A stretch of 64,000 nucleotides of DNA from assembly GCF_028389875.1 (NCBI RefSeq), contig NC_084669.1, positions 8,021,501 to 8,085,500 on the forward strand, given 5' to 3'. The translations under genes were made by a program, and so were the position numbers. The notes below the pieces were generated by a model. It was not told the DNA's origin. It was given only the letters and a program-made list of their open reading frames with translations, and did no database searches. Positions 1 through 12,707 of this stretch are shown here, piece by piece (position 1 is the stretch's first letter; each line of letters opens with the position of its first letter). The DNA is from Rhea pennata (taxonomy: Eukaryota > Chordata > Aves > Rheiformes > Rheidae).

Positions 1-1659
1 TCCTATGAAAGGAAGCCAAAGCACTTTGCAAAGTGTTACAGATACAACATCAGTATCTCTGCTATTGAAATGGAGGTCTTCTAGAATGAAATGTCTTAAC
101 TATTTAACAATGCACGGTAACATTTCAAAGATTAAGACAGGAAATTCATGTTTTAAGAACTTTGAAAATGTAGAAATGTGTATCTTTAGAGCAGCTGAAT
201 GTGATACTGTCTACTCTTCTGATAACTGCCTTGAGATATTCATTTGACCAGAAGTTGTCAAAACTTGCGTTTAGCAATTCCTTCAAAATGTCTGTCTTTC
301 ATCAAGATGATCTGAGATCCTTCTCTTCAACTAGAGCTGTAAAATTCGATTCTTACTCGAAGTCAATGCCAAAGTTCTCTCTGACTTCAGTAATACAGCA
401 TGGAAGTAATAAAAAAGATAAATGTTATCGCAGAAAATGTTTATTCTTTAAGCTTTCAGACAATAAAATACTAAATGAAGTAACTGAAATAGAATTAAAA
501 AATTAAAAATACCTCAAATAACTCCATATAATATGGTTATATAACAAGTAATAGAATAGTCTATACTTAAAATATTGCAATGTTCATATGCATTATAATT
601 TTCTTGAAACACTTTTCCTGTAGTATTTTTCTGTTTTAACCAATGAGTGATTTGAAGTTGTTTTGTTCCATTTTAAACAAACATGTGCTCCTCCCAGCAG
701 TTAGTAAAACATTTTTTTTTATGGCAAATCTTTTCCCTTTTAAAAACATAGTTTGATTGTAGAAAAGATGTTAATAAAATATTCCCTTGCAGTAAGAAAT
801 ATGGATTAAAAGAGAAATTTTCTTCAGTGGCAGGATTTCTTTCATGAATGATTTATTAAGGGTTTCCCCAGATGCAGAATTAGTAAAGTGAGTTTCATAG
901 CTTCTTCAGAAGATGCTGAGCATGCAGGCATTTCTTTTAGAACAAAATGTTGCAAATCCCCTGGCAAGATTTTTGTGTTAATTGATTATCCCTAAAGTAT
1001 CATAATATGTTAGGATTCATTTTCTGTTTCATTTTGGTATCTGTTTACAAAAGAGCTGTTTTGAATGAAGGCATGGTTGTCTGGGGTCCAATTTTGAATG
1101 TTCTTTTTCATAAAGGATATGGAAGCTATTCTCTGGTAGAAATTGGCTCAGATTCCATAGGAAACATGAGTTTGTAGTGAGTTAGCCTAAATTCTTTGAA
1201 GCAACTGATGTTTAGCAGCTCATATCGTTGACTAGGATCAAAATCTTACACTGCTATCTTATAGCTGAAGTGATAAAAAGTTCCCCAAATCTTAGGAGAT
1301 CTCTGGGACAATCTCCTTGGACAGGTTTGGAGAAGAGCAGGTGAAAGACTGCCAAGTTAAGTAGGTGATGTACTGGGGAGACAGGACTTGAGGAACAGGC
1401 TGCAAGCAGAATTAGGGCACCCATAAGTAAAAAGATTCCAGGGAGCCCAGAGGTGCAGGTGTGTAGCTGTGATCTGAAGGTAAATTGTACTGAGCACCTA
1501 GATCTACCCAAAATATTGTGGATGCAGGGTGTCTTAGCTTAGCTTACTCAACTGTCTTCCGTTCCATGCATGTGATACATGCACTACTGATCTTAAACTG
1601 TGGTACAGTGTCCCGATTCCTTGCCATCCCCTCCCCACAGATAACTGGATTCAGCCTCC

Positions 1660-2130
1660 AGTATACTAGGTCATTATACAAAGCAATAGCACGCCCTCAT
1701 CTGGATTTCTGTTTCCAGTTGCATGTACTTCATGCAAAAGTGATGCAGAAAGAGAATCATCCAAATAAAGGTGATAGGAAGGATGAGGGACTTTGAAAAA
1801 CTTTCTTATAGTCCTAATTATTGTAAATTCTGTGTTTTTTAGAAGATAATTTAAGGTGATATAGTAGGGTTTATGTTGCATAACATACGAACAACCTATG
1901 GGATATTCCAATGCATTGGTCCTCCCAATTGACAGCTAATGGTTGCACTACAAAATTGAAAAGAAGCTGAATATATAAAGGCAATATAAAATGCAATTAT
2001 GTATACACACACATATAAACATACATACCCATATATAAATAAAAACTTATAAAACTCATTGCCAGAAGGTACAGTTGAAAGAAGAAAAGCAGATTTGATT
2101 TTCTGTGAGCATTATATCAGAAAAATATTT
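1660..2130 (+). repeat. Probable ancient CR1/L2-type LINE remnant
   Basis: A short frame around 1663-1740 reads LYKAIARPHLDFCFQ, which resembles the conserved (V/I)[10 protein letters not shown] block near the C-terminus of CR1/L2 ORF2. Next comes a stretch resembling the degraded 'gagaagggcaaccaaaatgat' part of the same LINE family. Near 2055 'aactcattgccagaagg' resembles the LINE segment for the 'N-x-LP' motif. The frame is broken and the copy heavily decayed. The edges are approximate and the call rests on remembered family features. Confidence 0.4.
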
Positions 2131-2815
2131 ACTACAGTACTCCAGGACCTAAGTCATAAGGAAGTAAGATTTTTTTTTCTGTGGACTTATGATAGCAAAT
2201 GCCTACTATGTGCTTTAAATGCCTTCTTCTCCAAGCAGGTTGTTGCTTATTTAAAGTAGTAGGCTCAGTGTCCCTTAGAGATGCAACTGCAAACCTTGTG
2301 GTTAAAATTTTAAAAAAGGTTTTCAAAGCATGCTGTTGGAGTTGTTCACTTTGCAGTTAACTTGTGATGGCTTATCATGTTAAAATCAGATCCTCAAAAA
2401 GGACCATCCTAGGTAAGTGGTACAACTCTGTTTCCTCACCAGCATTGACTTCTGAGGCCTGTGAAGCCTGATGGATTTTTTTTTAATAGGGTTAAGTATT
2501 AGAAACAAAATTCCAGAGAAGGAAAAGAAACAGTGAATGACTTTTTGCCAACTGCATAGTATTGAATTGGCGATGACCCTGCATAAGTGTTTCAAAGGGA
2601 GGAAGTGGCTGGCCCTGTGTGGATGTGTTCACTTGCATTATTATTTTTTTTCTGTAGTAATTTGGAAGAGGCTAGGCATAGTCTCACTGAGCAGTCTGTT
2701 TAAAGATCAGTCAGTGGGTGCTCTGAAAATTGTTTGCATTCTTTTCCCCTAAAATTGAAGATTCTTCATGATTAGTGTTTATATGTGCTCACCTTTCCAG
2801 TGCAGCTCTATTTAA

Positions 2816-2877
2816 GACCAGAGCTCTGGTCCAGACAGTGTGAGCCCACGAGAGGCTTTCAGTGGGTTGGCCCACTG
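2816..2877. repeat. Two adjacent short inverted repeats
   Basis: Positions 2816-2831 form a perfect 16-bp palindrome, gaccagagctctggtc. At 2860-2877 a perfect 7-bp stem (cagtggg / cccactg) encloses a ttgg loop. Both are seen directly. No function is assigned. Confidence 0.6.
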
Positions 2878-5800
2878 GGACCCATAGCTGAACACTTATG
2901 GTTAAGATAGCAAGATGCTGTTAGAAGATAAAGGATTGGGAGTGTATTTAGAAAGCCATTTGCTCGTTCTAAAGTCAAAGAAGGAACTGTGAACATGAGA
3001 TCCAATAAAGTTACGTGTATAAACACACAGTGGTCATAGATACTGCTTAGATACAATCACTTTGAAATTGCATCTAGCCACAGCTAGACAATTTTTGAAC
3101 TAATTCTGATTAGCCTGTGGAATATTTAAGTTTTCTTATGTCCAGTAAGAACAGTAAACCTATAATGTGGTAATAAGCAGAACTGATAAATTCAGTGCTG
3201 ATGGGTATGCATAGGATGTCTCAAGAGAGTATCTGAGTTATGAGTTATTCCAATATCTCATTCTTTATGGATTAATAAAATAAAAAAAAAGAGGAGGGTG
3301 GCTGTGGTCTGCATTAGAGCCACTCTGATATTAAAGCAAAGAAATCAAGATACAGCTCATTTTATAGAATTTCTGGAACATTTTTTCACAGTATTTTTTT
3401 TATAATTTGAAAAGGGAATCACATTCTTTGTTTCCTTTTTTGAATGTAGACGTTTTTAACAAATACTGTGAAAACAGAAAGTTGGTGCATTGCTAGAATG
3501 ATAGAAGTTAAAGCTATAAAAGTTATGTGAAAACATCCTAGGAGTTTGCATCAGCATGTTTTATTAGAATCATGTCACTGATGTTTTGAACCACACGATG
3601 GCAGTATATTGTTGGATAAAGACTGATAATCTAATCTGAAGCCTGACTTTGCAGATTTTGCTTTCACCTAGTTTTAAACTTTCGTCATTTATAGTCATTG
3701 ACTCCTAATTTTAGCACAGCAAGGATTTTCCCAAGGATATGGTTAAATATATCCACAGAGAACCTATTTAAAAAACAGCACAAACTTCTTTCAAATAAAC
3801 GGAGAGCATGAGAAAAACTGGATAGGGTTACAGCTTCTTCTGGATTCCAGACTCCATGACCCTGTGAACAGCAGATCATCTTTGAATGCCAAATACTACT
3901 CCCTTTTTCCACTCCTGCCAAAGCCAATATTAAAACTGCCATTGTATTTAGTGGTAAATGAATCCATTTACATGTATATATATGATCAGAGGCAGCAAAG
4001 AAAAGTCACAATTCTAATGTATTTTTCAGAAATCACCGCAAAAAAGTCTTTGAAATATCATTTGAGAAAGTTAGGTCAATGCCTGCGACTGTTTCAAAAT
4101 CTGGGCACTCCAGTTTCTTCTATGGTGGTGCTGTTCTTTAGCAGTGGAAAAGAGAGCAGCAATTAACACATTGACCACTAAGAAGAAATAGATTGTGTGA
4201 GTGCTTGGAATCTGATCTTTCTTCATCATCAATTAGTAATAACCTGCTAAACTGAGCATTTCCTGGCTTTTTGCCGTGGTCATTAAGTGCTGATAAGTTA
4301 AGCTCCCTCTGCATTCATGTTCCTATAAAGCAAGAGAAAGGTGAGGGGAGAGGAGGAGATATGGCAAAGTGGCACCATCCCATTTATTTATTTGTACTAA
4401 AATATTTCTTTCCAAAATCCACAGCATGTCTTTAAAACAATTACAGACCAAAATAAACAAAAATTGTTAAAGGATTTAAACGAAAGATACTCTCCAACCC
4501 ATATTTGTTGAAATTTTTCTCTCTTCTGATGTATCAAAAACATGTGTTGCAGCATGATTCAATATTCAGTTAACTTCTGGTAGATTAATGGCCAAAACAA
4601 CTTCCAGAGTTAGGAATCCTTTCCTGAAATTATCTTTCTTCCAATCTATCCTGTATGAAGAGTTGTTAGCTTAAGGCCTCCTCAGTCTTGGTTGTTAAAT
4701 AGCTAAGTAGGAGAGGTTGTTTTTGAGGTAAAATGGTTGTTTAAACTGAGGTTTTCGAAGTTTCGTAGGATGTTTGACTTTCATTTCCCATTGGGTTTTG
4801 AAGTTTGACTTTCTTTAGGTACCATAGAAAAATCCCAGCTTTGTGGTTTTATAAACAATTCTTTACATGCAGATTTTAATTGAAGAAGTTGTACAGTTGC
4901 CATCATAGCAACTGTATTTCCAATATCTTATGGTGAGCACTGGCTGCTGCTAAGTGGGTTATTAGCTGTGCCATGCCTTTTCCTGAGAGCACCTTAAGAA
5001 CAGGCAGCAGGCTGGGTGAATAGGTCATGGCAGTAGCTCACTCCTGTCTGCTCTGTTTCCTAGGTGACACCCCATAGTCTGTCAAATACATGACAGGCAT
5101 GGAGTTGAGGGTCCTTCAGGAAAAATTTTTTTCAGAAGAAAGCTGCCACTACTTGAACAATTCACGTCTACTGCTGTTAACTCTGTGCTGGAGCTGGAGC
5201 GATGCTTAGGAAAAAGAATAGCTAGAAGCAGGTTGCATGAATTGCTCAAGGAGTGTCACTTGTGCCCTGCTGCCATCTGTCCCAAACTGTGCAAATGCAG
5301 ACACAGAGCAGCTTCACACAGGCTCAGTGCTCATATGCAATAATTGATCTATGCAGGTGTAATAAACCCAGAACTTCCTAGAAGCATGGACATGCTATAT
5401 GATTAGCTACAGTGTGCCAGGAGAGAGGTCATAGCACATGGCATTCTCCTGCCTCTGGCAGAAGGTATGTGATAAATTCAGTTGGAAAGACTGGACACTT
5501 TTAAGCTAGCTTAAGAGGTTGCCACAGAGCTCGTCTGTAAGCCCAGAAGGACACTTCCTGTCCATCTGTTATGTCACTTGATTCTAGTCTATTATTTTAG
5601 GACCTTGTGAACCTATTATGCCAAGGAGATATTTTTCCATAAGATCTAATATATTTATTGCTTTTTATTTTCTGAACATTTCCATTTGGCCTCAAACTTC
5701 AGTGGTTATCTGTTTGTGGTTGAGTAGAAGGTTAAACATTGAAAATTTTAATGTGATTGCATTTGGTGGCAAGGAGGCTGAGGCCTGTGGTTTCATCTAG

Positions 5801-8800
5801 TAATAAGAATATTCCTGATTTCTCTTAAATCACTCCCAAAGGACTTTTTCCTATGTTTCAGTGTTTGATGCCCATGATGTCACCTTCACTAAAGAACTCA
5901 GCTCCCTGGCTGGACACCACAATAGCTGACCAAATTTTGACGATAAACGTGCTAGCTATAGAGCCGTTAGGACTCTTGCCTATTTTCTCGGTGAAAACCA
6001 TCTTGGGACAAGATTAGGATTTTCTGTAAAAAAAAAATTACAATACTCTTCTGTTCTGAAAAACAGATTTTCTCTTAGAACCTTATAGACAAGCAAATTT
6101 AGGACTATATCTAAGAATTTCCTGGCCTCTCTTTTGCTTGCTGTTTTTCATAGAAGCGACTCGGGTTCATGAAAATTGTCTTACACTGGCACAAAAAAAG
6201 AGAATAGACTCATAAAACTATAAAAAGCCACAAAGCACTAGTTTAAAACTTTCATTTGGTGTTTTAAGAATTTAAGATTTACCATTTTAAAATACTTCAT
6301 TATATTTAGTATAAATATTCCTTCTATTCCTTCCGTTGTGCTCCATCTCTTTTCATTGTAGCAAAAAATTCTCTCCCTCACTACTGTGAATCTGACCCCA
6401 TACTTGCAGATTATCATCACAGGTTATGTAATGCTAGTTACACCCATTTGACTTAGCCATGGCCTTCTGAAAGCAATTAAATATGTACCACCCTGAGCAC
6501 CTTACTCATTTTCATTCTTCTCTGAATTCCCTCCAATTTGTCATTAGGCTTTGTTACAGTCATAAAGATTAAGAACAAGGATTTAATCCTGTTTCTCAAT
6601 TTCCAAGTCATTTTAATGTAGCTTAACAAATAACATAGTAACATGAAGAGAACAGCAGGTCCAGCAAAAGATTAAAGAAGCAGCATGATTCTGAATAAGC
6701 TGTAAATTTATAAAAGAATAAGCCAAAAGGGCAGTTAAACAAGAACCATTGAAACAGCCATCTTGAGTAAGCATCAAATGTTAACATATTTCATAGCAGA
6801 AAAAATTACATTAAGAGTTTTAAGCAAATTAAATCTATGGGATAGCTGGTATGAAACACAAAATGTATGTCTAAAGTAAGGATAAGGAACACTTAACTGT
6901 AGATTCCAATGACATTATTTCAATAGAGATTTTTCCAGAAGAAAGTGAGAATTAGGGGTTCATCTGTTCCCATGGTTCTGAAAATCTTTTTCTGTACTAA
7001 AAGGCAAGAAGGAGCTGATGATACAGGTCTAAACTGACATTTGTCACATATTCATATATGAGACTCAGAGATCTTCTGGTCTGGCTTAGGAAAGGTCAGA
7101 ATTTTTCTGCTGATGTGGAGGTGCGGATTGCTCATTCATTGCCTTACCATTATTTGAGAGCTCTTTATTCACTGCCTCTGCCTAGTGAGAGTTTAAGGAT
7201 GACAAAAGCAGTGAACGTTCTTCTGGTGCATTTCTGAGCTGACACTAGTGATTCAAGAGGGATAGTGAACAGTTTCTGTCATGTGATGCAACTATGTCCT
7301 TTTCTTTTACTCCCCAAGGACCTAGAAATCACTGGAGTATGTAATTAGGATGTCTCAGATTTGGATTATTATTATAAGCAAAAGAAGCAATCAAAATTAG
7401 CAAGAGAAGCTAGCAAAGAATATACAAGGTAAGATGTAATAAAAGTATATCACAAAGTAGCACTGCTAATTTAAGTTCTTTTTTGTGGTAGCACATGGAG
7501 ACTTCAACCATATAGTGTCTTGTTTGAATATGTGTTAGCACTCTTAATTCTAGTTCCAGTCCCCTGACACTGCAGCAAAGGCGTCACATAGCTATTATAC
7601 ATCCTAATGTTGAAAATATTTAAAGAAGGAAAATGCTAGTAAAAGCTAAATAAAAGGAAAACTTTAAGACAGTCAATAAAAGCCAGAAGTGAAGATATCA
7701 GGGGCAGGTGCCTGTCTGTCAGTGGTTGCTACCCCTGAATCCCATACACTTTCTATTCACATGGCTGGCTGCTTTTTTGTTTCTCAAAACTTCCAGCAGA
7801 GGTAAGATAGATCTGTTACTTGGAGCTGTAGGAGCTCACTATCATTTGCCTAAGCCTAAGTATAAATAACTCTTGCCTGCACAAAAGTGCTTCCAGAAGT
7901 ATCTAGGATGTCTTCAAAGAAAGAGAGAAATTAATAGTATCAGCCTTGATTTTGTTTATACCCCTGAGCCTCCTCTTGGACTAACCTGTTAGTGGCTGCA
8001 TAGTAGGATTCTGGTGTGCATATTAGAACTGTAGTGCAAGTGACTGTTTTGGCAGTTTAGTAGCAACATTCTGTTTGGGAGTGTTCACCATTTGTTATTC
8101 TTGTAGCACAGGTTTTCTTCATGTGGCTTGGCTTACATAGCTTGTTTGTAACTACTTCAGGATTGTCTCCCTGTAAAGACATTTGGTGGAAGTTGAAATT
8201 AAGATTCTCTTCCCTTGAACACTACCTGAGGAGACTGATCAGGCACTGGGAGTTGTAGTAGTATTAATATTGTATCAGTCTCACAATAGAAAACTTTTAA
8301 ATCTACCATCTTTGAGAGTTTTTTAATCTTTGCTGTTTGTACTGATATTTTTGCTAAGACATCTCACAAATACCAGATGAGGAGGTTAAACACCATCATG
8401 TTTAACATAGCTTTGTATTTGAGGTATAATTTTTTAACTCTATTCTTACATACTTCGTAACCTTTTGCTTATTTTTCAATAGATGATTGATAGTGTGTTG
8501 TTCACCAATGACAGCAAGCTTTTTTGTTGAAATTACTTTAGAATTTAGCAGTGTTCAGAGGATGTTCAAATTATTCCTCCTTGTTACCTTGCATTTGTTT
8601 TCTTTGTGTGCTGTTGAAGCAATGTTGCTAATCCAAAATATGGTCTGTGTTAGAAGAATCTCCTGACTTTAGCTCTTCATCACTTTTAACAGTGCTCTTT
8701 GTCTAGAGTACCATTTTTGTGTTACTGTAACATTGGGAATAACACAGTGAAATTGCTCCAGATTTACACTGTTGGAATTGTAGGAAGAATTTGATTTTCC

Positions 8801-10751
8801 TTTCAGAGTTAAGGTTGTATCTTGATGTGGCTGAAGGAAACGGACACATCAAAGGGCACAGAGTAATCAGCTGGAACAACATTTTTAACTATGTAATATG
8901 TAATAAACATTGGCTGTATACTTCTGGAGCTTCTGTCATGAATTTTTTTTTTTTTTCCTGGGATGTTGTATGCCATGCATGGAGATCCTGAGAAAGCAGG
9001 TGCCGTGAGAACACTAGAAAGATATTCATGCTTTGTCAATGATTGAGTGCTTATGGATTTTGTAGAGAGCAGCAGTTGAAGTCTCGAGGCTACTTCATTT
9101 GTACATTCCAAGGGAAAGAAGGCGAGCTATAGATAGAAGTTTACTGTAGAATTCAAGCTTTGGGACAAACAGGGACATGGGTATGGCTTTGGGATTGGTT
9201 TGAGCAGTGTGGTGACTTGTATTGTCCTTGTGAAATATGGGGACATGATCAGAGACTTACATTTTCTCAGATCAATTCAGCTTTTATCTTGGATTTTTGT
9301 TGATTTTCTCATCACTGTCTATAGAACCATTTGAGTTTTGTTTGTGGTTTTGTTGACAATTGTGGTTTTGATTCCTACTTAGATCTACAGTAAGATGTTT
9401 TTCCAAAAGTATTACTGGATTCAGGTCTGACTGTCACATCAAAGCCTGTGTGCAACTGTTTTTTAAGGAGTTGATTTCCATTTTATTCTTGCCTGTGTGT
9501 GTTTAACTTACATTGGTTTTAAAGAGGGTCACGCTAGGTTGTTGAGGGACAAAACAAGCACTGCACAAACAAAATAGATAATGAGAGTGGAGTTTCTGAA
9601 GATGGTATCATGCCGTTCTGAAGATGTCCTTGGCTGTTTCAGAATGCTTAGATAGCAACAGCGGCCAGGAATACTTTTATCATCTGTGTTTGCCCAAGAG
9701 TTTGCAACCTTTTCTTTCAGATGCTGGTCTTACACAGTTTTCTGTGCCTCTGTCACCTCCTGAGTGGAGAGATTAGTGTAGTACATGGTATCTTGAGTAA
9801 TACATTGCAATCACTTGGAAACTTTGGTTGCTGTGGAAAGTGGCTGCTGCCTTGTTTGAAGAGATTTATCCAAGATTACAAAGTCAAAAAACAGTTTGAA
9901 TCCAGCAGGATTTTGAAATCATCCATCTGGATGACTTCTACTTGCAGAAGTTGATATAACTGCAAGAGTACAGGCTTATAGACACATCCTCCCTCCCTCT
10001 TTTCCCTACTTTATACCATGGAGGAGGTAGATACAAGGAGTTAGGAGTCCTTGACCCCTTTGACATGTTTGACTTGAGTATTTTTAACCTTTTGAGCTTT
10101 TGGTCACACCATATTTTTCTGTTCTCCTAGGATTTTCTGCAGAAATAATTGTTTCAGTAGGAAGGAGTGAGGAGCCTTTGCTAAACAATTTCTGCAAAGA
10201 GTTTAATTTGGGCCTTTTTAGCAGGTTCTGCTACATTATGTAGATGGCTGTCATGAGAGCAAGTATGACAATTGTCAGCCTTCCTGTATTTCATTGTAAA
10301 AGTATTAAATTCCTGCTTTAGTCTCCTTGGTTACTTTTAAATGTAAATTCACATTTGGCTTCAGCCTTGCATCCTAAGTCCACTTAATTCAAGCATATAA
10401 ATTAAATCTGGCATCTCTGCAGTACTGTAGTGTACATTTCAGATTGTATTACATTGCAGAACCAAGCAGTGGAGACGGCCTGGCTAGCTGTTTACCTGAA
10501 AACAAAGATACTAAGCAGATATGTATCCCTCAGGAGGGTCACACTATTGTGTCTCTCTTTCTAGTTTCAAGGTGAGTGTCTTATATGGCCACTAACAAAC
10601 TCTTCCAAATTCTGAACAGATACCACTGGTTTTCCGTTTATTTTTCTCTCTCAGCTCCCCTAAGCTTTGCAGTTCCTTATAGTATTTATGTTCTGACAAC
10701 CTTAAGTATATTCAGTATTTGAATTCCTCAGTGTATTGAAATTATTTAGAA

Positions 10752-10787
10752 GAAGGTATTTAAAAGGCCTCTTGCTATGACAAAAAG
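10752..10787 (+). repeat. 36-bp direct repeat, copy 1
   Basis: This 36-base block begins gaaggtatttaaaaggcctc and ends ttgctatgacaaaaag. It recurs base for base at 11660-11695, 908 bp downstream. The flanking bases differ, so the match is bounded. Such a pair could be a local duplication, a gene-conversion tract or two ends of a repeat element. Confidence 0.9.
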
Positions 10788-11659
10788 GTAACTCCAGTGC
10801 TCCATTTGTAAAGGTGAGAAACTGAGACAGAGATCTATGTTCGCAGAAACCTGGTAAGTTTTGAGCCTGACTCTTAAGTGCCTTGGTACTTACTGGAACC
10901 TCCATCTTTAAAGCTGTGCAGATGTGCTCAATGATATGTATGATGAGAATTAAGCACCTGATAGAAAAGAGTTAATTAAGTCAGCAGCCCAGCAAGGACC
11001 CCTTCATGCCAGTGCTGGTAGTTTAGGATTTTATGCAGAGCTGCAAGTAAGTGAGCATCACTGCCCTTCACAGCAAGCTGTGAGATACCAGTGAACATAG
11101 GACCAAATCTCCTGGAACTGGAACCCAGTCAGCCCTAAGAGCTTTGCCTTATTTAGCATGGAGATTGTCCACACTCTGTACCCCTTCTAAGATCCCTTCT
11201 GTTGCCTGTATATCCTCTAACAGCATGTAGAGGAAGGACAACCACTATATATAAACAAGAACCACACTTTTAATTATTTAAAGTGTCTTATTAAAAGCAT
11301 GCAAGGAAAAGAACAGTGGCCGTAAACAGATGACCTAGAAAGAGCAAAAACAGAGCAAGTATATGTGATACTTCCCCTGAATATTCTCATAGATGCTGGC
11401 TATTTTCAGCATGAAATTTCATGAATCTGATATGTTTTATCCATCTATTAGTCCTCAATGGATGTTTCTTGCAAGCAGTTGTCCAATTTACTTGAAATTA
11501 TATAAACTTTTTGCATCTGCTAAAAGAGTAGATGCAAGAGTTTCAAAGCTAATGGATTTTGTACTTTAGAGAGAGTTTAGGAGAACTTTAATATGTCTTA
11601 AAAATTTTAAATGCTTTCAGAGCTTACTGTTCTGCTCTTTTGTGACACATCAGTCACAT

Positions 11660-11695
11660 GAAGGTATTTAAAAGGCCTCTTGCTATGACAAAAAG
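11660..11695 (+). repeat. 36-bp direct repeat, copy 2
   Basis: Exact second copy of the block at 10752-10787. It is followed by aaagccatttggctcagg instead of gtaactccagtgctcc, so identity stops sharply at the 3' edge. Confidence 0.9.
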
Positions 11696-12665
11696 AAAGC
11701 CATTTGGCTCAGGCCTAGACCCTTAAAGGTATTTGAGCATTTCAGTGCCTGGCACTGCCCATCTCCCACAAGTCTTGTAACTAGACGGAGTACTCGGCTC
11801 CAGTATTCCCACAAGCAATTTGCAGGGAAAAGCTGGGCAACCCAGAGTCCCCACAGACATCAGCTGTGTGAAGAAGTAATCTTGCTAGCCCAGACAGTAA
11901 CATCAAGAACAGTGATGGGACTAAGATAATGTTAAAGCAAGCAGGTGCTTTCTTTTGAGATTCTCAGCCATTAACTTTCTCCTGGAGTTAGAAACCAATG
12001 TCTGAGTCACTACTGTGAGTATGTGAACAAGAGAGAGACATGAAAAAAAGTGGTAGATACACATGCAGCATGGAGATATGTCTCCCTAGTAGGATTTGAG
12101 AGGTCCTGAACTCCCATATCCCATATGCTAGAGAAGTTCAAGTCTCCCTGTCAGAGCAGCTGACAGGGAAAGACAAGCACCTATCCTTTCCACTATATAC
12201 ATCTGGACAGCTGGTCACCTTTTGGTTTAGGCATGCTCAGAGCATCTTGAAATGATTAGAAAGCACTAGCTATGAAAACAGGGAAACACATACTTTGAAA
12301 ATCCTACTTTGGACCCCAAGGCATCAGCTAGAGCTGAAGCTGCAGGCAGCTTATTAACTGTGGAACAATATCAGCATCTGCCATTTGGCAGCAACTCAGA
12401 TAGCTGTAGGCATAGCATATGCTAAAGCAGCATATGCTTTTCTGAGAAAGCTGTGGACCCTAAATGGTGGAATTGGGGCTAGAAAGAGGCAAAAACAGAA
12501 CTTTTGCCTAGTATCTCCATTCAGCTGTATTGGTTGAGAAAAGGCCAGCCAAATACAGAAGCATTACAAACAAAAGAACCCATAACAAAGAGATTCAGCA
12601 GTGAAATGAAAGGAATTATGAATGCTGCCACTTGTCTAGAATTGTATATTTCTCTATAAAGTAGA

Positions 12666-12707
12666 AAATTAGGGTATATAGGAGTTAGCAGGAAATTAGG
12701 GTATATA
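12666..12707 (+). repeat. Short 27-bp-period tandem repeat (2 copies)
   Basis: The 15-mer aaattagggtatata occurs at 12666-12680 and again at 12693-12707, a period of 27 bases. Only two units are present. Confidence 0.75.

Noticed and set aside
6460..6600. Possible reversed CR1/L2 fragment (ctctgaattccctccaattt)
   Set aside because: Only one motif-sized similarity to the reversed LINE 3' region; the surrounding sequence does not continue the match.
10796..10830. MIR-like core (ctccatttgtaaaggtgagaaactg region)
   Set aside because: Resembles a MIR SINE core over only about 30 bases, with no recognisable tRNA-related head or tail. Too little to call.
11700..11760. Possible palindromic MITE trace (cttaaaggtatttgagc), with a similar stretch at 13065-13125 (ttaggtacctgactg)
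   Set aside because: Recalls a 'ttaggtgcctaa..ctttgaaaat' type element seen in amniotes, but the matches are short and imperfect. I could not establish ends or a family.
12411..12440. Repeated agcatatgct palindromes
   Set aside because: Two 10-bp palindromes close together in AT-rich DNA; plausible by chance and without context.
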